A DNA stretch of 64,000 nucleotides from Aeromonas sanarellii (GTDB taxonomy: Bacteria; Pseudomonadota; Gammaproteobacteria; Enterobacterales; Aeromonadaceae), in assembly GCF_000820085.1 (NCBI RefSeq), contig NZ_CDBN01000098.1:115685-179684 (forward strand). The letters are read 5' to 3'. Every line of letters begins with the position of its first letter. Position 1 is the stretch's first letter. Made by a program: the position numbers and the translations under genes. Under the pieces are notes generated by a model that did not search any database, was not told where the DNA came from, and saw nothing but the letters and a program-made list of their open reading frames with translations. Shown here in pieces: positions 16,390 to 25,103 of this stretch.

Positions 16390-19242
16390 ATGGAAAAGAC
16401 TTTTAATCACAACGCCATCGAACAGGCGCTCTATCAGCACTGGGAAGCCCAGGGTTACTTCAAGCCCCACGGCGACACCAGCAAAGACTCCTTCTGCATC
16501 ATGATCCCGCCGCCGAACGTCACCGGCAGCCTGCACATGGGTCACGCCTTCCAGCAGACCCTGATGGACACCCTGATCCGCTACAACCGCATGCAGGGCA
16601 AGAACACCCTGTGGCAGGCGGGCACCGACCACGCCGGTATCGCCACCCAGATGGTGGTGGAGCGCAAGATCGCCGCCGAAGAGGGCAAGACCCGCCACGA
16701 TTACGGTCGTGAAGCCTTCATCGACAAGATCTGGCAGTGGAAGGAAGAGTCCGGCGGCACCATCACCCGTCAGATGCGCCGCCTCGGCGACTCCGTGGAC
16801 TGGGAGCGCGAGCGCTTCACCATGGATGAAGGCCTCTCCGCCGCCGTGCAGGAAGTCTTCGTCCGCCTGTACGAAGATGGCCTGATGTACCGTGGCAAGC
16901 GTCTGGTGAACTGGGATCCCAAGCTCAACACCGCCATCTCCGACCTGGAAGTGGAAAACCGCGAGATCAAGGGCCACATGTGGCACCTGCGCTACCCGCT
17001 GGCCAACGGCGCCAAAACCGCCGAGGGTCAGGAACACCTGATCGTCGCCACCACCCGCCCCGAGACCATGCTGGGTGATACCGCGGTCGCGGTAAACCCG
17101 GAAGACCCCCGCTACAAGGCGCTGATCGGCCAGCACATCCTGCTGCCGCTGGTGAACCGTCTGATCCCCATCGTCGCCGACGAACACGCCGACATGGAGA
17201 AGGGCACCGGCTGTGTGAAGATCACCCCGGCCCACGACTTCAACGACAACGAGGTGGGCAAGCGCCACAACCTGCCGATGATCAACATCTTCACCCTGGA
17301 CGCCCACGTGCGTGCCGAGGCCGAAGTGGTCGACACCAACGGCAACCCCAGCACCGCCTATGACGCCACCCTGCCGACCGAGTTCGCCGGGATGGAGCGC
17401 TTCGCCGCCCGCAAGGCCATCGTCGCCAAGCTGGACGAGCTGGGCCTCCTGGCCGAGATCAAGGATCACGTGCTGCAGCAGCCCTACGGCGATCGCGGCG
17501 GCGTGCCCATCGAGCCCATGCTGACCGACCAGTGGTACGTGCGCGTGGCCCCCATGGCCAAGACCGCCATCGAGGCGGTGGAAGATGGCCGCATCCAGTT
17601 CGTGCCCAAGCAGTACGAAAACATGTACTTCTCCTGGATGCGCGACATCCAGGACTGGTGCGTCTCCCGTCAGCTGTGGTGGGGTCACCGCATCCCGGCC
17701 TGGTATGACGATGCCGGCAACGTCTACGTGGGCCGCAACGAGGACGAAGTGCGCGCCAAGCACAGCATCCCGTCCGTGACCGTGCTGCGTCAGGACGAAG
17801 ACGTGCTCGACACCTGGTTCAGCTCCGCCCTGTGGACCTTCTCCACCCTGGGCTGGCCAAACAACACCGAGGCGCTCAAGACCTTCCACCCCACCGACGT
17901 GCTGATGAGCGGCTTTGACATCATCTTCTTCTGGATCGCCCGGATGATCATGATGACCATGCACTTCATCAAGGACGAGAACGGCCAGCCGCAGGTACCG
18001 TTCAAGACCGTCTACATCACAGGCCTCATCCGTGACGAAGAAGGCCAGAAGATGTCCAAGTCCAAGGGCAACGTGCTGGACCCCCTCGACATGATCGACG
18101 GCATCTCCCTGGAAGATCTGCTGGAGAAGCGCACCGGCAACATGATGCAGCCGCAGATGGCCGAGAAGATCGCCAAGCGTACCGCCAAGCAGTTCCCGGA
18201 AGGGATCGACGCCCACGGTACCGACGCCCTGCGCTTCACCCTGGCGGCGCTGGCCTCTACCGGTCGTGACATCAACTGGGACATGAAGCGCCTGGATGGC
18301 TACAACAACTTCTGCAACAAGTTGTGGAACGCCTCCCGCTATGTGCTGATGAACACCGAAGATCAGGATTGCGGCTTTGCCGGTGGCGAGATGCAGTTCA
18401 GCCTGGCGGATCGCTGGATCCAGTCCCAGCTGCAAGTGGCCATCCGCGACTTCCGCACCGCGCTCGATACCTACCGCTTCGATATTGCGGCAGGCGTGCT
18501 GTACGAATTTATCTGGAACCAGTTCTGTGACTGGTATCTGGAGCTGACCAAGCCGGTGCTGACCAAGGGTTCCGAGGCCGAGCAGCGCGCTGCCCGCCAC
18601 ACCCTGGTGACCGTGCTGGAAACCCTGCTGCGTCTGGCGCACCCCATCATCCCCTTCATCACCGAGACCATCTGGAAATCGGTGGCCCCGCTGGCTGGCG
18701 TACACGCCGACACCATCATGATTCAGGCTTTCCCGGAATTCGACGCCGCCAAGGTGGACGAAGCCGCGATGGCGGATCAGGAGTGGGTGAAGGAGTTCAT
18801 CGTCAGCATTCGCAACATCCGCGCCGAGATGAACGTGGCACCGAGCGTGCCCCTCAACGTGCTGCTCCAGTGCGATGCCAAGGATGCCGAGCGCGCCCAG
18901 GACAACGAGGCCTTCCTCAAGTCCCTGGCCCGTCTGGAGTCCATCCGCGTGCTGGCGGACGGTGAAACCGCCCCGCTGTCGGTGAAGAAGCTGATCGGTG
19001 CGACCGAGCTGATGATCCCGATGGCCGGTCTCATCGACAAGGATGCGGAACTGGCCCGTCTGGCCAAAGAGGTGGCCCGTCTGGTCGGCGAGTGCGGCCG
19101 GATCGAAGGCAAGCTCGGCAACGAAGCCTTCGTCGCCAAGGCGCCGGAAGCGGTCATCATCAAGGAGCGCGAGAAGCTGGAAGATTACCGTCTCCAGCTG
19201 ACCAAGCTGGAAGCCCAGCAGGCCGAGATCGCGGCGCTCTAA
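16390..19242 (+). CDS. valS: Valyl-tRNA synthetase
   Basis: A 950-residue class Ia synthetase of normal length. The HIGH-type motif PPNVTGSLHMGHAF spans about residues 41-54, the CP1 editing domain lies in the middle (TTRPETMLGDTAVAV), and EGQKMSKSKGNVLDP is near residue 555. The C-terminal coiled-coil arm (KEVARLVGECGRIEGKL...) is intact. A long frame on the opposite strand is only a codon-bias shadow. Confidence 0.98.
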   Translation: MEKTFNHNAIEQALYQHWEAQGYFKPHGDTSKDSFCIMIPPPNVTGSLHMGHAFQQTLMDTLIRYNRMQGKNTLWQAGTDHAGIATQMVVERKIAAEEGKTRHDYGREAFIDKIWQWKEESGGTITRQMRRLGDSVDWERERFTMDEGLSAAVQEVFVRLYEDGLMYRGKRLVNWDPKLNTAISDLEVENREIKGHMWHLRYPLANGAKTAEGQEHLIVATTRPETMLGDTAVAVNPEDPRYKALIGQHILLPLVNRLIPIVADEHADMEKGTGCVKITPAHDFNDNEVGKRHNLPMINIFTLDAHVRAEAEVVDTNGNPSTAYDATLPTEFAGMERFAARKAIVAKLDELGLLAEIKDHVLQQPYGDRGGVPIEPMLTDQWYVRVAPMAKTAIEAVEDGRIQFVPKQYENMYFSWMRDIQDWCVSRQLWWGHRIPAWYDDAGNVYVGRNEDEVRAKHSIPSVTVLRQDEDVLDTWFSSALWTFSTLGWPNNTEALKTFHPTDVLMSGFDIIFFWIARMIMMTMHFIKDENGQPQVPFKTVYITGLIRDEEGQKMSKSKGNVLDPLDMIDGISLEDLLEKRTGNMMQPQMAEKIAKRTAKQFPEGIDAHGTDALRFTLAALASTGRDINWDMKRLDGYNNFCNKLWNASRYVLMNTEDQDCGFAGGEMQFSLADRWIQSQLQVAIRDFRTALDTYRFDIAAGVLYEFIWNQFCDWYLELTKPVLTKGSEAEQRAARHTLVTVLETLLRLAHPIIPFITETIWKSVAPLAGVHADTIMIQAFPEFDAAKVDEAAMADQEWVKEFIVSIRNIRAEMNVAPSVPLNVLLQCDAKDAERAQDNEAFLKSLARLESIRVLADGETAPLSVKKLIGATELMIPMAGLIDKDAELARLAKEVARLVGECGRIEGKLGNEAFVAKAPEAVIIKEREKLEDYRLQLTKLEAQQAEIAAL

Positions 19243-19258
19243 GCGGCCCCTCCCCATC

Positions 19259-19287
19259 AAAAGCCCCCGTCCATCGGGGGTTTTTTC
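19259..19287 (+). terminator. Terminator of valS
   Basis: CCCCCG/CGGGGG stem around TCCAT, followed by six T residues. Confidence 0.9.
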
Positions 19288-19483
19288 TTGTCCGGCCCCC
19301 ACCGAAGCGGGCCTGGCCCTGTCCCGCTGCCGCAACCGGGGGAAGCCCCCTCGCGGAGCAACGCCGCCAACCCGGGAGGCGTATTGAAAAATTCACGAGC
19401 CAAATCACTTCCTTTCACAAGCGCATCGCCCGCAAATTCATTACACTGCCAGCGACCTTTTCTACCGGGAGTGCTGCTGCAGT

Positions 19484-20776
19484 ATGGAAATATTGATCCT
19501 GCTTGGATTGATTTTGCTCAATGGTGTCTTTGCCATGTCGGAAATCGCCATCGTCACCGCCCGCAAGGCGCGTCTTGCCAAGATGGCCAGCGAGGGCAGC
19601 GGCGGTGCCGCCATCGCCCTCAAGCTGGGCGAGGATCCGACCCATTTCCTCTCTGCCGTCCAGATCGGCATCACCAGCATAGGCCTGCTCAACGGTATCT
19701 ACGGCGAATCCCTGCTGGCGCAACCCTTCGCCCTCTGGCTGCAGGAGTGGGGGCTCTCCCCCAAGAGCAGCAGCCTGCTCGCCACCGTCATCGTCGTGGT
19801 GCTGGTCACCTATCTCTCCATCGTCGTGGGGGAGCTGGTGCCCAAGCGCCTCGGCCAGCTCAGCGCCGAGCGCATCGCCTGCCTGGTGGCCCGTCCCATG
19901 CTGTGGCTGGCGACCCTGACCCGCCCCTTCGTCTGGCTGCTCTCGGCCTCTACCAACGCCAGCCTGCGCCTGATGCGGGTCGATCAGAGCAGCGGCGCCA
20001 ACGTCACCCAGGAGGAGATCCACGCCATGCTGGTGGAGGGCTCAGAGGCCGGGGTGATCGAGGATCACGAGCACACTATGTTACGGAACGTGTTCCGCCT
20101 CGACGAGCGCAGCCTGGCCTCCCTGATGGTGCCGCGCAGCGACATCCGCTATCTGGATCTCTCCCTGCCGCTGGAGACCAACCTGCAGCGCCTGGTGGAG
20201 TATCGCCACAGCTTCTTCCCGGTCTGTGACGGCAGCCTGTCGGATCTGGTGGGCATCCTCAACGTCGGCAAGGTGCTGCACGCCTACATCAAGGGGGAGC
20301 CCATCGATCTCGCGGCCCTGACCCAGGATGGCAGCCTGCTGCCGGAGACCCTGAACGGCCTGGAGCTACTCAACCATTTCCGTACCCACGCCGAGCACAT
20401 GGTGCTGGTGGTGGACGAATATGGCGAGCTGCAAGGGCTGGTCACCCAGCAGGATCTGCTGGAAACCCTGGCCGGCGACTTCCAGCAGGAGGGGGGCGAG
20501 GACAACTGGGCCTTCCGGCGCGCCGACGGCAGCTGGCTGCTCGACGGCCTGATCCCGCTGCCCGAATTGAAGGACTGCCTGGAGCTGGTTCGACTGCCGG
20601 AAGAAGAAAAACATCACTATCACACCCTCGGAGGGCTTATCATGCTGCTCCTTGGCCGCCTTCCCCAGACCGGAGACCTGGTCACCCTGGAACAGTGGCA
20701 ACTGGAAATAGTGGATATGGACGGCCTGCGCATCGACAAGGTGCTTGCCATGCCCTTGACCGACCAACCCAGCTAA
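19484..20776 (+). CDS. CNNM/CBS/CorC-domain membrane protein (YtfL/PaeA-like)
   Basis: A 430-residue protein. A CNNM/DUF21 membrane domain (MEILILLGLILLNGVFAMSEIA, about residues 1-190) is followed by two CBS domains (about residues 205-325, e.g. LMVPRSDIRYLDLS and HMVLVVDEYGELQGLVTQQD) and a C-terminal CorC_HlyC transporter-associated domain (about residues 340-425). E. coli YtfL (PaeA) of this architecture exports cadaverine and putrescine. Related proteins handle Mg2+/Co2+. The exact substrate here is inferred, not shown. It is followed at 18 bp by a DedA gene. Confidence 0.85.
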   Translation: MEILILLGLILLNGVFAMSEIAIVTARKARLAKMASEGSGGAAIALKLGEDPTHFLSAVQIGITSIGLLNGIYGESLLAQPFALWLQEWGLSPKSSSLLATVIVVVLVTYLSIVVGELVPKRLGQLSAERIACLVARPMLWLATLTRPFVWLLSASTNASLRLMRVDQSSGANVTQEEIHAMLVEGSEAGVIEDHEHTMLRNVFRLDERSLASLMVPRSDIRYLDLSLPLETNLQRLVEYRHSFFPVCDGSLSDLVGILNVGKVLHAYIKGEPIDLAALTQDGSLLPETLNGLELLNHFRTHAEHMVLVVDEYGELQGLVTQQDLLETLAGDFQQEGGEDNWAFRRADGSWLLDGLIPLPELKDCLELVRLPEEEKHHYHTLGGLIMLLLGRLPQTGDLVTLEQWQLEIVDMDGLRIDKVLAMPLTDQPS

Positions 20777-20794
20777 CCTGCGGAGTTTGCATGT

Positions 20795-21460
20795 ATGGAG
20801 CAGTTTTACCACCTGGCTCACGCCTTCATTAATCAGGATCTGGCGACCCTTTCCAATCCCAATATGGTCTTCATGGTCTATGTCGTCCTGTTGACTTTTC
20901 TGGTGCTGGAAAATGGCTTCATCCCGACCGCCTTCCTGCCAGGGGACACCCTGCTGATCCTGACCGGCGTGCTGATCTATCAGGGGGTGCTGCCGCTGGC
21001 GGTCGTACCGCTGCTGATCCTGGCCACCTTCTTCGGCACCTGGCTTGGCTACATGCAGGGGCGCTTCCTCGGTCATACCCAGATGTACCACAGGCTGATG
21101 TCCCACCTGGATGACAAGCACAAGGAGAAGGTGCACTACCTGCTCAACAAGTACGGCATCATCACCCTGATCACCGCCCGCTACATCGCCTTCGTGCGTA
21201 CCGCCTACCCCTATATCGTGGGTGCCAACGAGATCCCGCAAGGGCGTTTCCTGGTGGTCAACCTCATCAGCTCCATCATGTGGATCTGCCCCCTGGTCGG
21301 GCTGGGTTACTACCTGAGCCACACCAAGCTGGCCGCGCAGTATGAGTCCCAGTTTCTCAGCATCATCCTCTATCTGCCCGTGGTGTTGCTGGTGGGCGGG
21401 CTCATCGCCCTGGTCTGGCGCTGGTGGAGCAAACGCAGGGCCAGCGTCTCCAGAGAGTGA
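20795..21460 (+). CDS. DedA-family membrane protein
   Basis: A 221-residue inner-membrane protein starting MEQFYHLAHAFINQDL. DedA hallmarks are the re-entrant segment ENGFIPTAFLPGDTLLIL with its acidic residue, GTWLGYMQGRFLG, and the arginine-rich ARYIAFVRTAYPYIVG motif. DedA proteins act in lipid-carrier (undecaprenyl phosphate) flipping and proton-dependent envelope homeostasis. The length is close to YqjA/YghB (about 220). CGGAG lies about 10 nt upstream of the start. Confidence 0.88.
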   Translation: MEQFYHLAHAFINQDLATLSNPNMVFMVYVVLLTFLVLENGFIPTAFLPGDTLLILTGVLIYQGVLPLAVVPLLILATFFGTWLGYMQGRFLGHTQMYHRLMSHLDDKHKEKVHYLLNKYGIITLITARYIAFVRTAYPYIVGANEIPQGRFLVVNLISSIMWICPLVGLGYYLSHTKLAAQYESQFLSIILYLPVVLLVGGLIALVWRWWSKRRASVSRE

Positions 21461-21471
21461 GACCAACAGGA

Positions 21472-21497
21472 GGGTCGCCGTCAGGCGGCCCTTTTTT
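21472..21497 (+). terminator. Terminator after dedA
   Basis: GGGTCGCC/GGCGGCCC stem with one mismatch around GTCA, followed by six T residues. Confidence 0.88.
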
Positions 21498-21595
21498 ATG
21501 GAAATAGTGACGAATTCCGCCAGGCCGCTCTTGTAAAGCGGGGGCAAAAATGAGTGAATCTAGCGCCTTTTTTCGCTGTGGATGGAGTCGGTTGT

Positions 21596-22423
21596 ATGAG
21601 GTGTTGGATTCGCGCAATCGCGCTGTTGTGTGGCTTGATCGGAATGCAGGGGCTGCCCGCAGCCATGGCGGCCCCCAACCCGGCCAAGCTGCAGCTCAAG
21701 TCGGGCAGCGCCCTGGTCATGGACATCAACACCGGCAAGACGCTCTACCAGAAGAACCCTGCCCAGGTCAGGCCCATTGCCTCCCTCACCAAGCTGATGA
21801 CGGCCCTGGTGGTGCTGGATGCCCGCCAGAACCTGAATCAGACCCTGACCATAGATCAGAACGACAGGGACAACATCAAGCACACCTACTCCCGGGTGCG
21901 CATGGGCACCAAGGTGAGTCGCCGCGACGCCCTGCATCTGGCGCTGATGTCCTCCGAGAACCGCATGGCTTCGGCGCTGGCCCGACACTATCCGGGTGGC
22001 CGCTCCGCCTTCATCCGCGCCATGAACAACAAGGCCAGGCAGCTCGGCATGCGCAACAGCCGTTTCTATGACTCCACCGGCCTGTCGACCCGCAACGTCT
22101 CCACCGCCCGGGATCTGGCCAAGCTCATCGCCGCCGCCTATCGCCAGCCGCTGATCCGCCAATTCACCCAGGACACCAGCAAGGAGATGCGCTTCACCAA
22201 GCCTGCCTACAGCCTGATGTTCAACAACACCAACCCGCTGGTGAAGAACCCGGATTGGGACGTGCGCCTCTCCAAGACCGGCTACACCGACGAGGCGGGC
22301 CGCTGCCTGCTGATGCGCGCCAAGCCGGACCGCCAGGAGCTCGCCATCGTACTGCTCAACTCGGTGGGCAAGCGCACCCCGGTCGGCGACGCCAACCGTA
22401 TCCGCAAGTGGCTGAAGAGCTGA
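21596..22423 (+). CDS. pbpG: D-alanyl-D-alanine endopeptidase (PBP7-like)
   Basis: A 275-residue periplasmic serine peptidase of the S11 family. The signal peptide is MRCWIRAIALLCGLIGM...AMA. The active-site motifs are SLTK (in PIASLTKLMTAL, the nucleophile serine), SEN (LMSSENRMASALA) and KTG (LSKTGYTDEAGRC). No C-terminal amphipathic anchor follows KWLKS, which fits PbpG rather than DacA/DacC. The start at 21596 is chosen for the GGAG upstream and because it begins the signal peptide. Confidence 0.92.
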   Translation: MRCWIRAIALLCGLIGMQGLPAAMAAPNPAKLQLKSGSALVMDINTGKTLYQKNPAQVRPIASLTKLMTALVVLDARQNLNQTLTIDQNDRDNIKHTYSRVRMGTKVSRRDALHLALMSSENRMASALARHYPGGRSAFIRAMNNKARQLGMRNSRFYDSTGLSTRNVSTARDLAKLIAAAYRQPLIRQFTQDTSKEMRFTKPAYSLMFNNTNPLVKNPDWDVRLSKTGYTDEAGRCLLMRAKPDRQELAIVLLNSVGKRTPVGDANRIRKWLKS

Positions 22424-22443
22424 GTTCGTCCCATCAAGACCTG

Positions 22444-22468
22444 AAAGGATGCTGCGGCATCCTTTTTT
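22444..22468 (+). terminator. Terminator of pbpG
   Basis: AAAGGATGC/GCATCCTTT stem around TGCG with a T6 tail. Confidence 0.9.
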
Positions 22469-22650
22469 ATTGGCCGCCGAAGGGCGCCTGACGGCTGCCA
22501 GCGCGGTTATGGTGACGAGCCGCATGTGCTGACTGGAACCATGGTGAGTGGTCTGCAAGGTGCTGATGCGGCACAGGATAAGGAGGGTGAGGCAGGAGCA
22601 AGCAGGCATGAGGTGGAGAGCCGGAAATGGGTCCAGTGTGGATCCGGCCC

Positions 22651-22684
22651 ATAAAAAAACAGCCCCGACCGAAGTCGAGGCTGT
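22651..22684 (-). terminator. Terminator of the tRNA-Arg array
   Basis: ACAGCCCCGAC/GTCGAGGCTGT (22659-22684, one mismatch) around CGAA, followed on the minus strand by seven T residues. Confidence 0.92.
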
Positions 22685-22689
22685 CTGTA

Positions 22690-22766
22690 TGGTGCGCCCG
22701 AGAGGATTCGAACCTCTGACCACCTGGTTCGTAGCCAGGTACTCTATCCAGCTGAGCTACGGGCGC
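22690..22766 (-). tRNA. tRNA-Arg (ACG), copy 1
   Basis: A 77-nt minus-strand tRNA, GCGCCCG...CGGGCGC plus CCA. The anticodon loop is CTACGAA, giving anticodon ACG, which is modified to ICG and reads CGN codons. It is the last copy in the direction of transcription. Confidence 0.96.
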
Positions 22767-22793
22767 TCATAACTTGTTGCACTGCTTGAAATA

Positions 22794-22870
22794 TGGTGCG
22801 CCCGAGAGGATTCGAACCTCTGACCACCTGGTTCGTAGCCAGGTACTCTATCCAGCTGAGCTACGGGCGC
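22794..22870 (-). tRNA. tRNA-Arg (ACG), copy 2
   Basis: Identical in mature sequence to copy 1. The 104-bp spacing to copies 1 and 3 and the similar spacers (TTGTTGCACTGCTTGAAA shared) indicate tandem duplication of a repeat unit. Confidence 0.96.
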
Positions 22871-22897
22871 TCACAAATTGTTGCACTGCTTGAAACA

Positions 22898-22974
22898 TGG
22901 TGCGCCCGAGAGGATTCGAACCTCTGACCACCTGGTTCGTAGCCAGGTACTCTATCCAGCTGAGCTACGGGCGC
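22898..22974 (-). tRNA. tRNA-Arg (ACG), copy 3
   Basis: Mature sequence identical to its neighbours. It is separated from copy 4 by a shorter, more diverged spacer. Confidence 0.96.
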
Positions 22975-22999
22975 TCATAAATCATTGTATTCGTTGAAA

Positions 23000-23076
23000 T
23001 GGTGCGCCCGAGAGGATTCGAACCTCTGACCACCTGGTTCGTAGCCAGGTACTCTATCCAGCTGAGCTACGGGCGC
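23000..23076 (-). tRNA. tRNA-Arg (ACG), copy 4
   Basis: Same mature sequence. It lies just downstream of the internal hairpin that follows copy 5. Confidence 0.96.
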
Positions 23077-23092
23077 CCTGTTTTCAAACGAT

Positions 23093-23121
23093 AAAAAAAG
23101 CTTACTCAACAGTAAGCCTTC
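23093..23121 (-). terminator. Internal terminator between tRNA-Arg copies 5 and 4
   Basis: The minus strand reads GCTTACT-GTTG-AGTAAGC followed by seven T residues (23099-23117 with tail). It would end the csrA-distal tRNA-Ser/tRNA-Arg transcript. Copies 4 to 1 would then need read-through or their own promoter. Confidence 0.8.
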
Positions 23122-23170
23122 TTTAGTGCCGACTTGCTGATGGTCAACACATGACTACAAGAGTCAAATA

Positions 23171-23247
23171 TGGTGCGCCCGAGAGGATTCGAACCTCTGA
23201 CCACCTGGTTCGTAGCCAGGTACTCTATCCAGCTGAGCTACGGGCGC
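23171..23247 (-). tRNA. tRNA-Arg (ACG), copy 5
   Basis: Same 77-nt sequence as the other copies. It lies 3 bp downstream of tRNA-Ser, so the two are surely cotranscribed. Confidence 0.96.
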
Positions 23248-23250
23248 TAA

Positions 23251-23344
23251 TGGCGGAGAAGGGGGGATTCGAACCCCCGATGCGGGTATAAGCCGCATAC
23301 TCCCTTAGCAGGGGAGCGCCTTCAGCCTCTCGGCCACCTCTCCG
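23251..23344 (-). tRNA. serV: tRNA-Ser (GCT)
   Basis: A 94-nt class II tRNA on the minus strand with acceptor GGAGAG, long variable arm, anticodon GCT in CTGCTAA (reads AGC/AGU), T-loop GGTTCGAATCC and encoded CCA. The csrA-serV-argV order is the same as in E. coli. Confidence 0.95.
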
Positions 23345-23500
23345 TTTGCGGGGCTGATAATACTTCACAGGGATTTTTAGTCAAACACTTTTTTGGAGAA
23401 AACAGCGTGTTCGCTCAGCATTTGGTCAAAGCGTGGAATATTCAAGCAATATCGACACTTACCCAGTACGGCCGCGCCCTGCAGGCCCATTGGCAAGGCC

Positions 23501-23537
23501 CGAAAAAACAAAAGGCGACACCTGGGATGTCGCCTTG
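23501..23537 (-). terminator. Terminator of csrA
   Basis: AAGGCGACA/TGTCGCCTT (23512-23520 with 23529-23537), followed on the minus strand by TTGTTTTTT. Confidence 0.9.
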
Positions 23538-23557
23538 GCAGCTGTCGATCAGACGGC

Positions 23558-23746
23558 TTAGAAATTCGGTTGGCCCGGGACTTTCTCGGCCTGTATCCGC
23601 ATATAGATCTCTTCGCGATGCACGGAGACCTCTTTCGGCGCGTTCACGCCGATGCGGACCTGGTTGCCCTTCACGCCCAGTACGGTCACGGTCACTTCGT
23701 CACCGATCATCAGGGTTTCCCCTACACGACGAGTCAAAATAAGCAT
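23558..23746 (-). CDS. csrA: Carbon storage regulator CsrA
   Basis: A 62-residue RNA-binding dimer that blocks or stabilises mRNAs through GGA motifs. It starts MLILTRRVGETLMIGDEVTV. The RNA-contact residues Leu4 and Arg6 and the C-terminal region VHREEIYMRIQ with Arg44 are present. The length and sequence are nearly identical to enterobacterial CsrA, apart from a short divergent tail (VPGQPNF). Two GGA motifs overlap the ribosome-binding region, suggesting autorepression. Confidence 0.98.
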   Translation of the reverse strand: MLILTRRVGETLMIGDEVTVTVLGVKGNQVRIGVNAPKEVSVHREEIYMRIQAEKVPGQPNF

Positions 23747-23754
23747 TCGCTTGC

Positions 23755-23764
23755 TCCTGTATCC
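23755..23764 (-). promoter_or_regulatory. Candidate CsrA-binding GGA motifs in the csrA leader
   Basis: On the minus strand CAGGATACAGGAGC places two GGA triplets 7 nt apart. The second lies in the Shine-Dalgarno region of csrA. CsrA represses its own translation in E. coli through such motifs. The same is inferred here. Confidence 0.45.
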
Positions 23765-23839
23765 TGTTTTGTATTTATATCGATATGCGCCATTATCTTA
23801 CAAAGATACCGATATGGTAAATGGTTGAAACTAAATCAA

Positions 23840-25087
23840 TCAGGGATTGTTCCCCAAGGGCTGCTCATGAGGCTCATTATCCAGCCCGAAGGCCGAATGC
23901 AACGAGCGCACGGCCAGCTCCAGGTACTTCTCGTCAATCACCACGGATATCTTGATTTCAGAGGTGGAGATCAGCTGCATGTTGATCCCCTCCTCGCCCA
24001 ATACCTTGAACATGGTGCGAGCAACGCCGGGGTGATTCCACATGCCGACCCCGACGATGGAGACCTTGGCGATCTCCCCGTTGCCCTGCACGCAGGCGGC
24101 CCCCAGCAAGGTGGCGGTCTCCTCCAGCAGGGCGCGGGCCCGGCGATAGTCATCCCGATTCACCGTGAAGGTAAAATCGGCGGTGCCATCCCCCATGGTG
24201 TTCTGCACTATCATGTCGACATCGATGTTGGCGTCACTGATCGGATTCAGGATCTGTGCGGCCACCGTCGGCCTGTCCGGCACACCCAGAATGGTCAGAC
24301 TGGCCTCGTTGCGATTGAACGCAATGCCGGATACCAGGGGTGCTTCCATCCTCTCACCTCCATATGTGATTAAGGTTCCCTCTCCGTCGACGAAACTCGA
24401 CAGCACCCGCAGCGGCACGCGGTACTTGCCCGCGAATTCCACCGAACGGATCTGCAGCACCTTGGCCCCCAGGCTCGCCATCTCCAGCATCTCCTCGAAG
24501 GTGATGGTATCGAGGCGACGCGCCTTGGGCTCGATGCGCGGATCCGTGGTATAGACACCATCCACATCGGTAAAGATCTGGCATTCGTCGGCCTTGATGG
24601 CCGCCGCCACGGCCACGGCCGTGGTATCCGAACCGCCTCGGCCCAGGGTCGTGATGGCGTTGTGCTCGTCACGCCCCTGGAAGCCGGCGATCACCACCAC
24701 CTTGCCCGCGCCGAGTTCGGCCTGAACCTGCTCGGTGTCGATGTGGGTGATGCGCGCCTTGCCATAGGCGGAATCTGTGTGGATACGGACCTGATCGCCA
24801 GTCATCGAGACCGCCGGGCAACCGCGCTTGTTCAGCGCGATCGCCAGCAGCGCTATGGTGACCTGCTCACCGGTCGAGATCAGCACATCCATCTCGCGCC
24901 GATTGGCATCCTGATCCAGCTGCTGGGCCATGCCCAGCAACCGGTTGGTTTCGCCCGACATGGCGGAGACGACCACCACCACGTCATGTCCCTGGGCCCG
25001 GGTCAGCTGAACGCGATCGGCGACCGCCTCGATCCGCTCCAGCGTACCCACCGAGGTACCGCCGTACTTCTGTACATAGAGTGCCAC
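23840..25087 (-). CDS. lysC: Aspartate kinase (monofunctional)
   Basis: A 415-residue enzyme for the first step of lysine, threonine and methionine synthesis. It starts MALYVQKYGGTSVGTLERI, whose KYGGTS motif binds ATP and aspartate. The kinase domain runs to about residue 250 (GRGGSDTTAVAVAAAI, TDVDGVYTTDPRI). Tandem ACT domains follow (ILGVPDRPTVAAQIL; ISTSEIKISVVI), so allosteric feedback is expected. It begins 16 bp after alaS and has no homoserine dehydrogenase fusion. Confidence 0.94.
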   Translation of the reverse strand: MALYVQKYGGTSVGTLERIEAVADRVQLTRAQGHDVVVVVSAMSGETNRLLGMAQQLDQDANRREMDVLISTGEQVTIALLAIALNKRGCPAVSMTGDQVRIHTDSAYGKARITHIDTEQVQAELGAGKVVVIAGFQGRDEHNAITTLGRGGSDTTAVAVAAAIKADECQIFTDVDGVYTTDPRIEPKARRLDTITFEEMLEMASLGAKVLQIRSVEFAGKYRVPLRVLSSFVDGEGTLITYGGERMEAPLVSGIAFNRNEASLTILGVPDRPTVAAQILNPISDANIDVDMIVQNTMGDGTADFTFTVNRDDYRRARALLEETATLLGAACVQGNGEIAKVSIVGVGMWNHPGVARTMFKVLGEEGINMQLISTSEIKISVVIDEKYLELAVRSLHSAFGLDNEPHEQPLGNNP

Positions 25088-25103
25088 AGATCACCTCGCC
25101 CGC

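Noticed and set aside
16351..19335. 994-codon open frame antisense to valS
   Set aside because: It mirrors valS over its whole length, has His/Gly/Asp-rich nonsense composition, and arises from G/C-ending codons in a high-GC gene. valS is certain.
22690..23247. Regularly spaced repeats resembling a CRISPR array
   Set aside because: The 77-bp repeats fold as tRNA-Arg with CCA ends, and the spacers are similar to each other, not unique.
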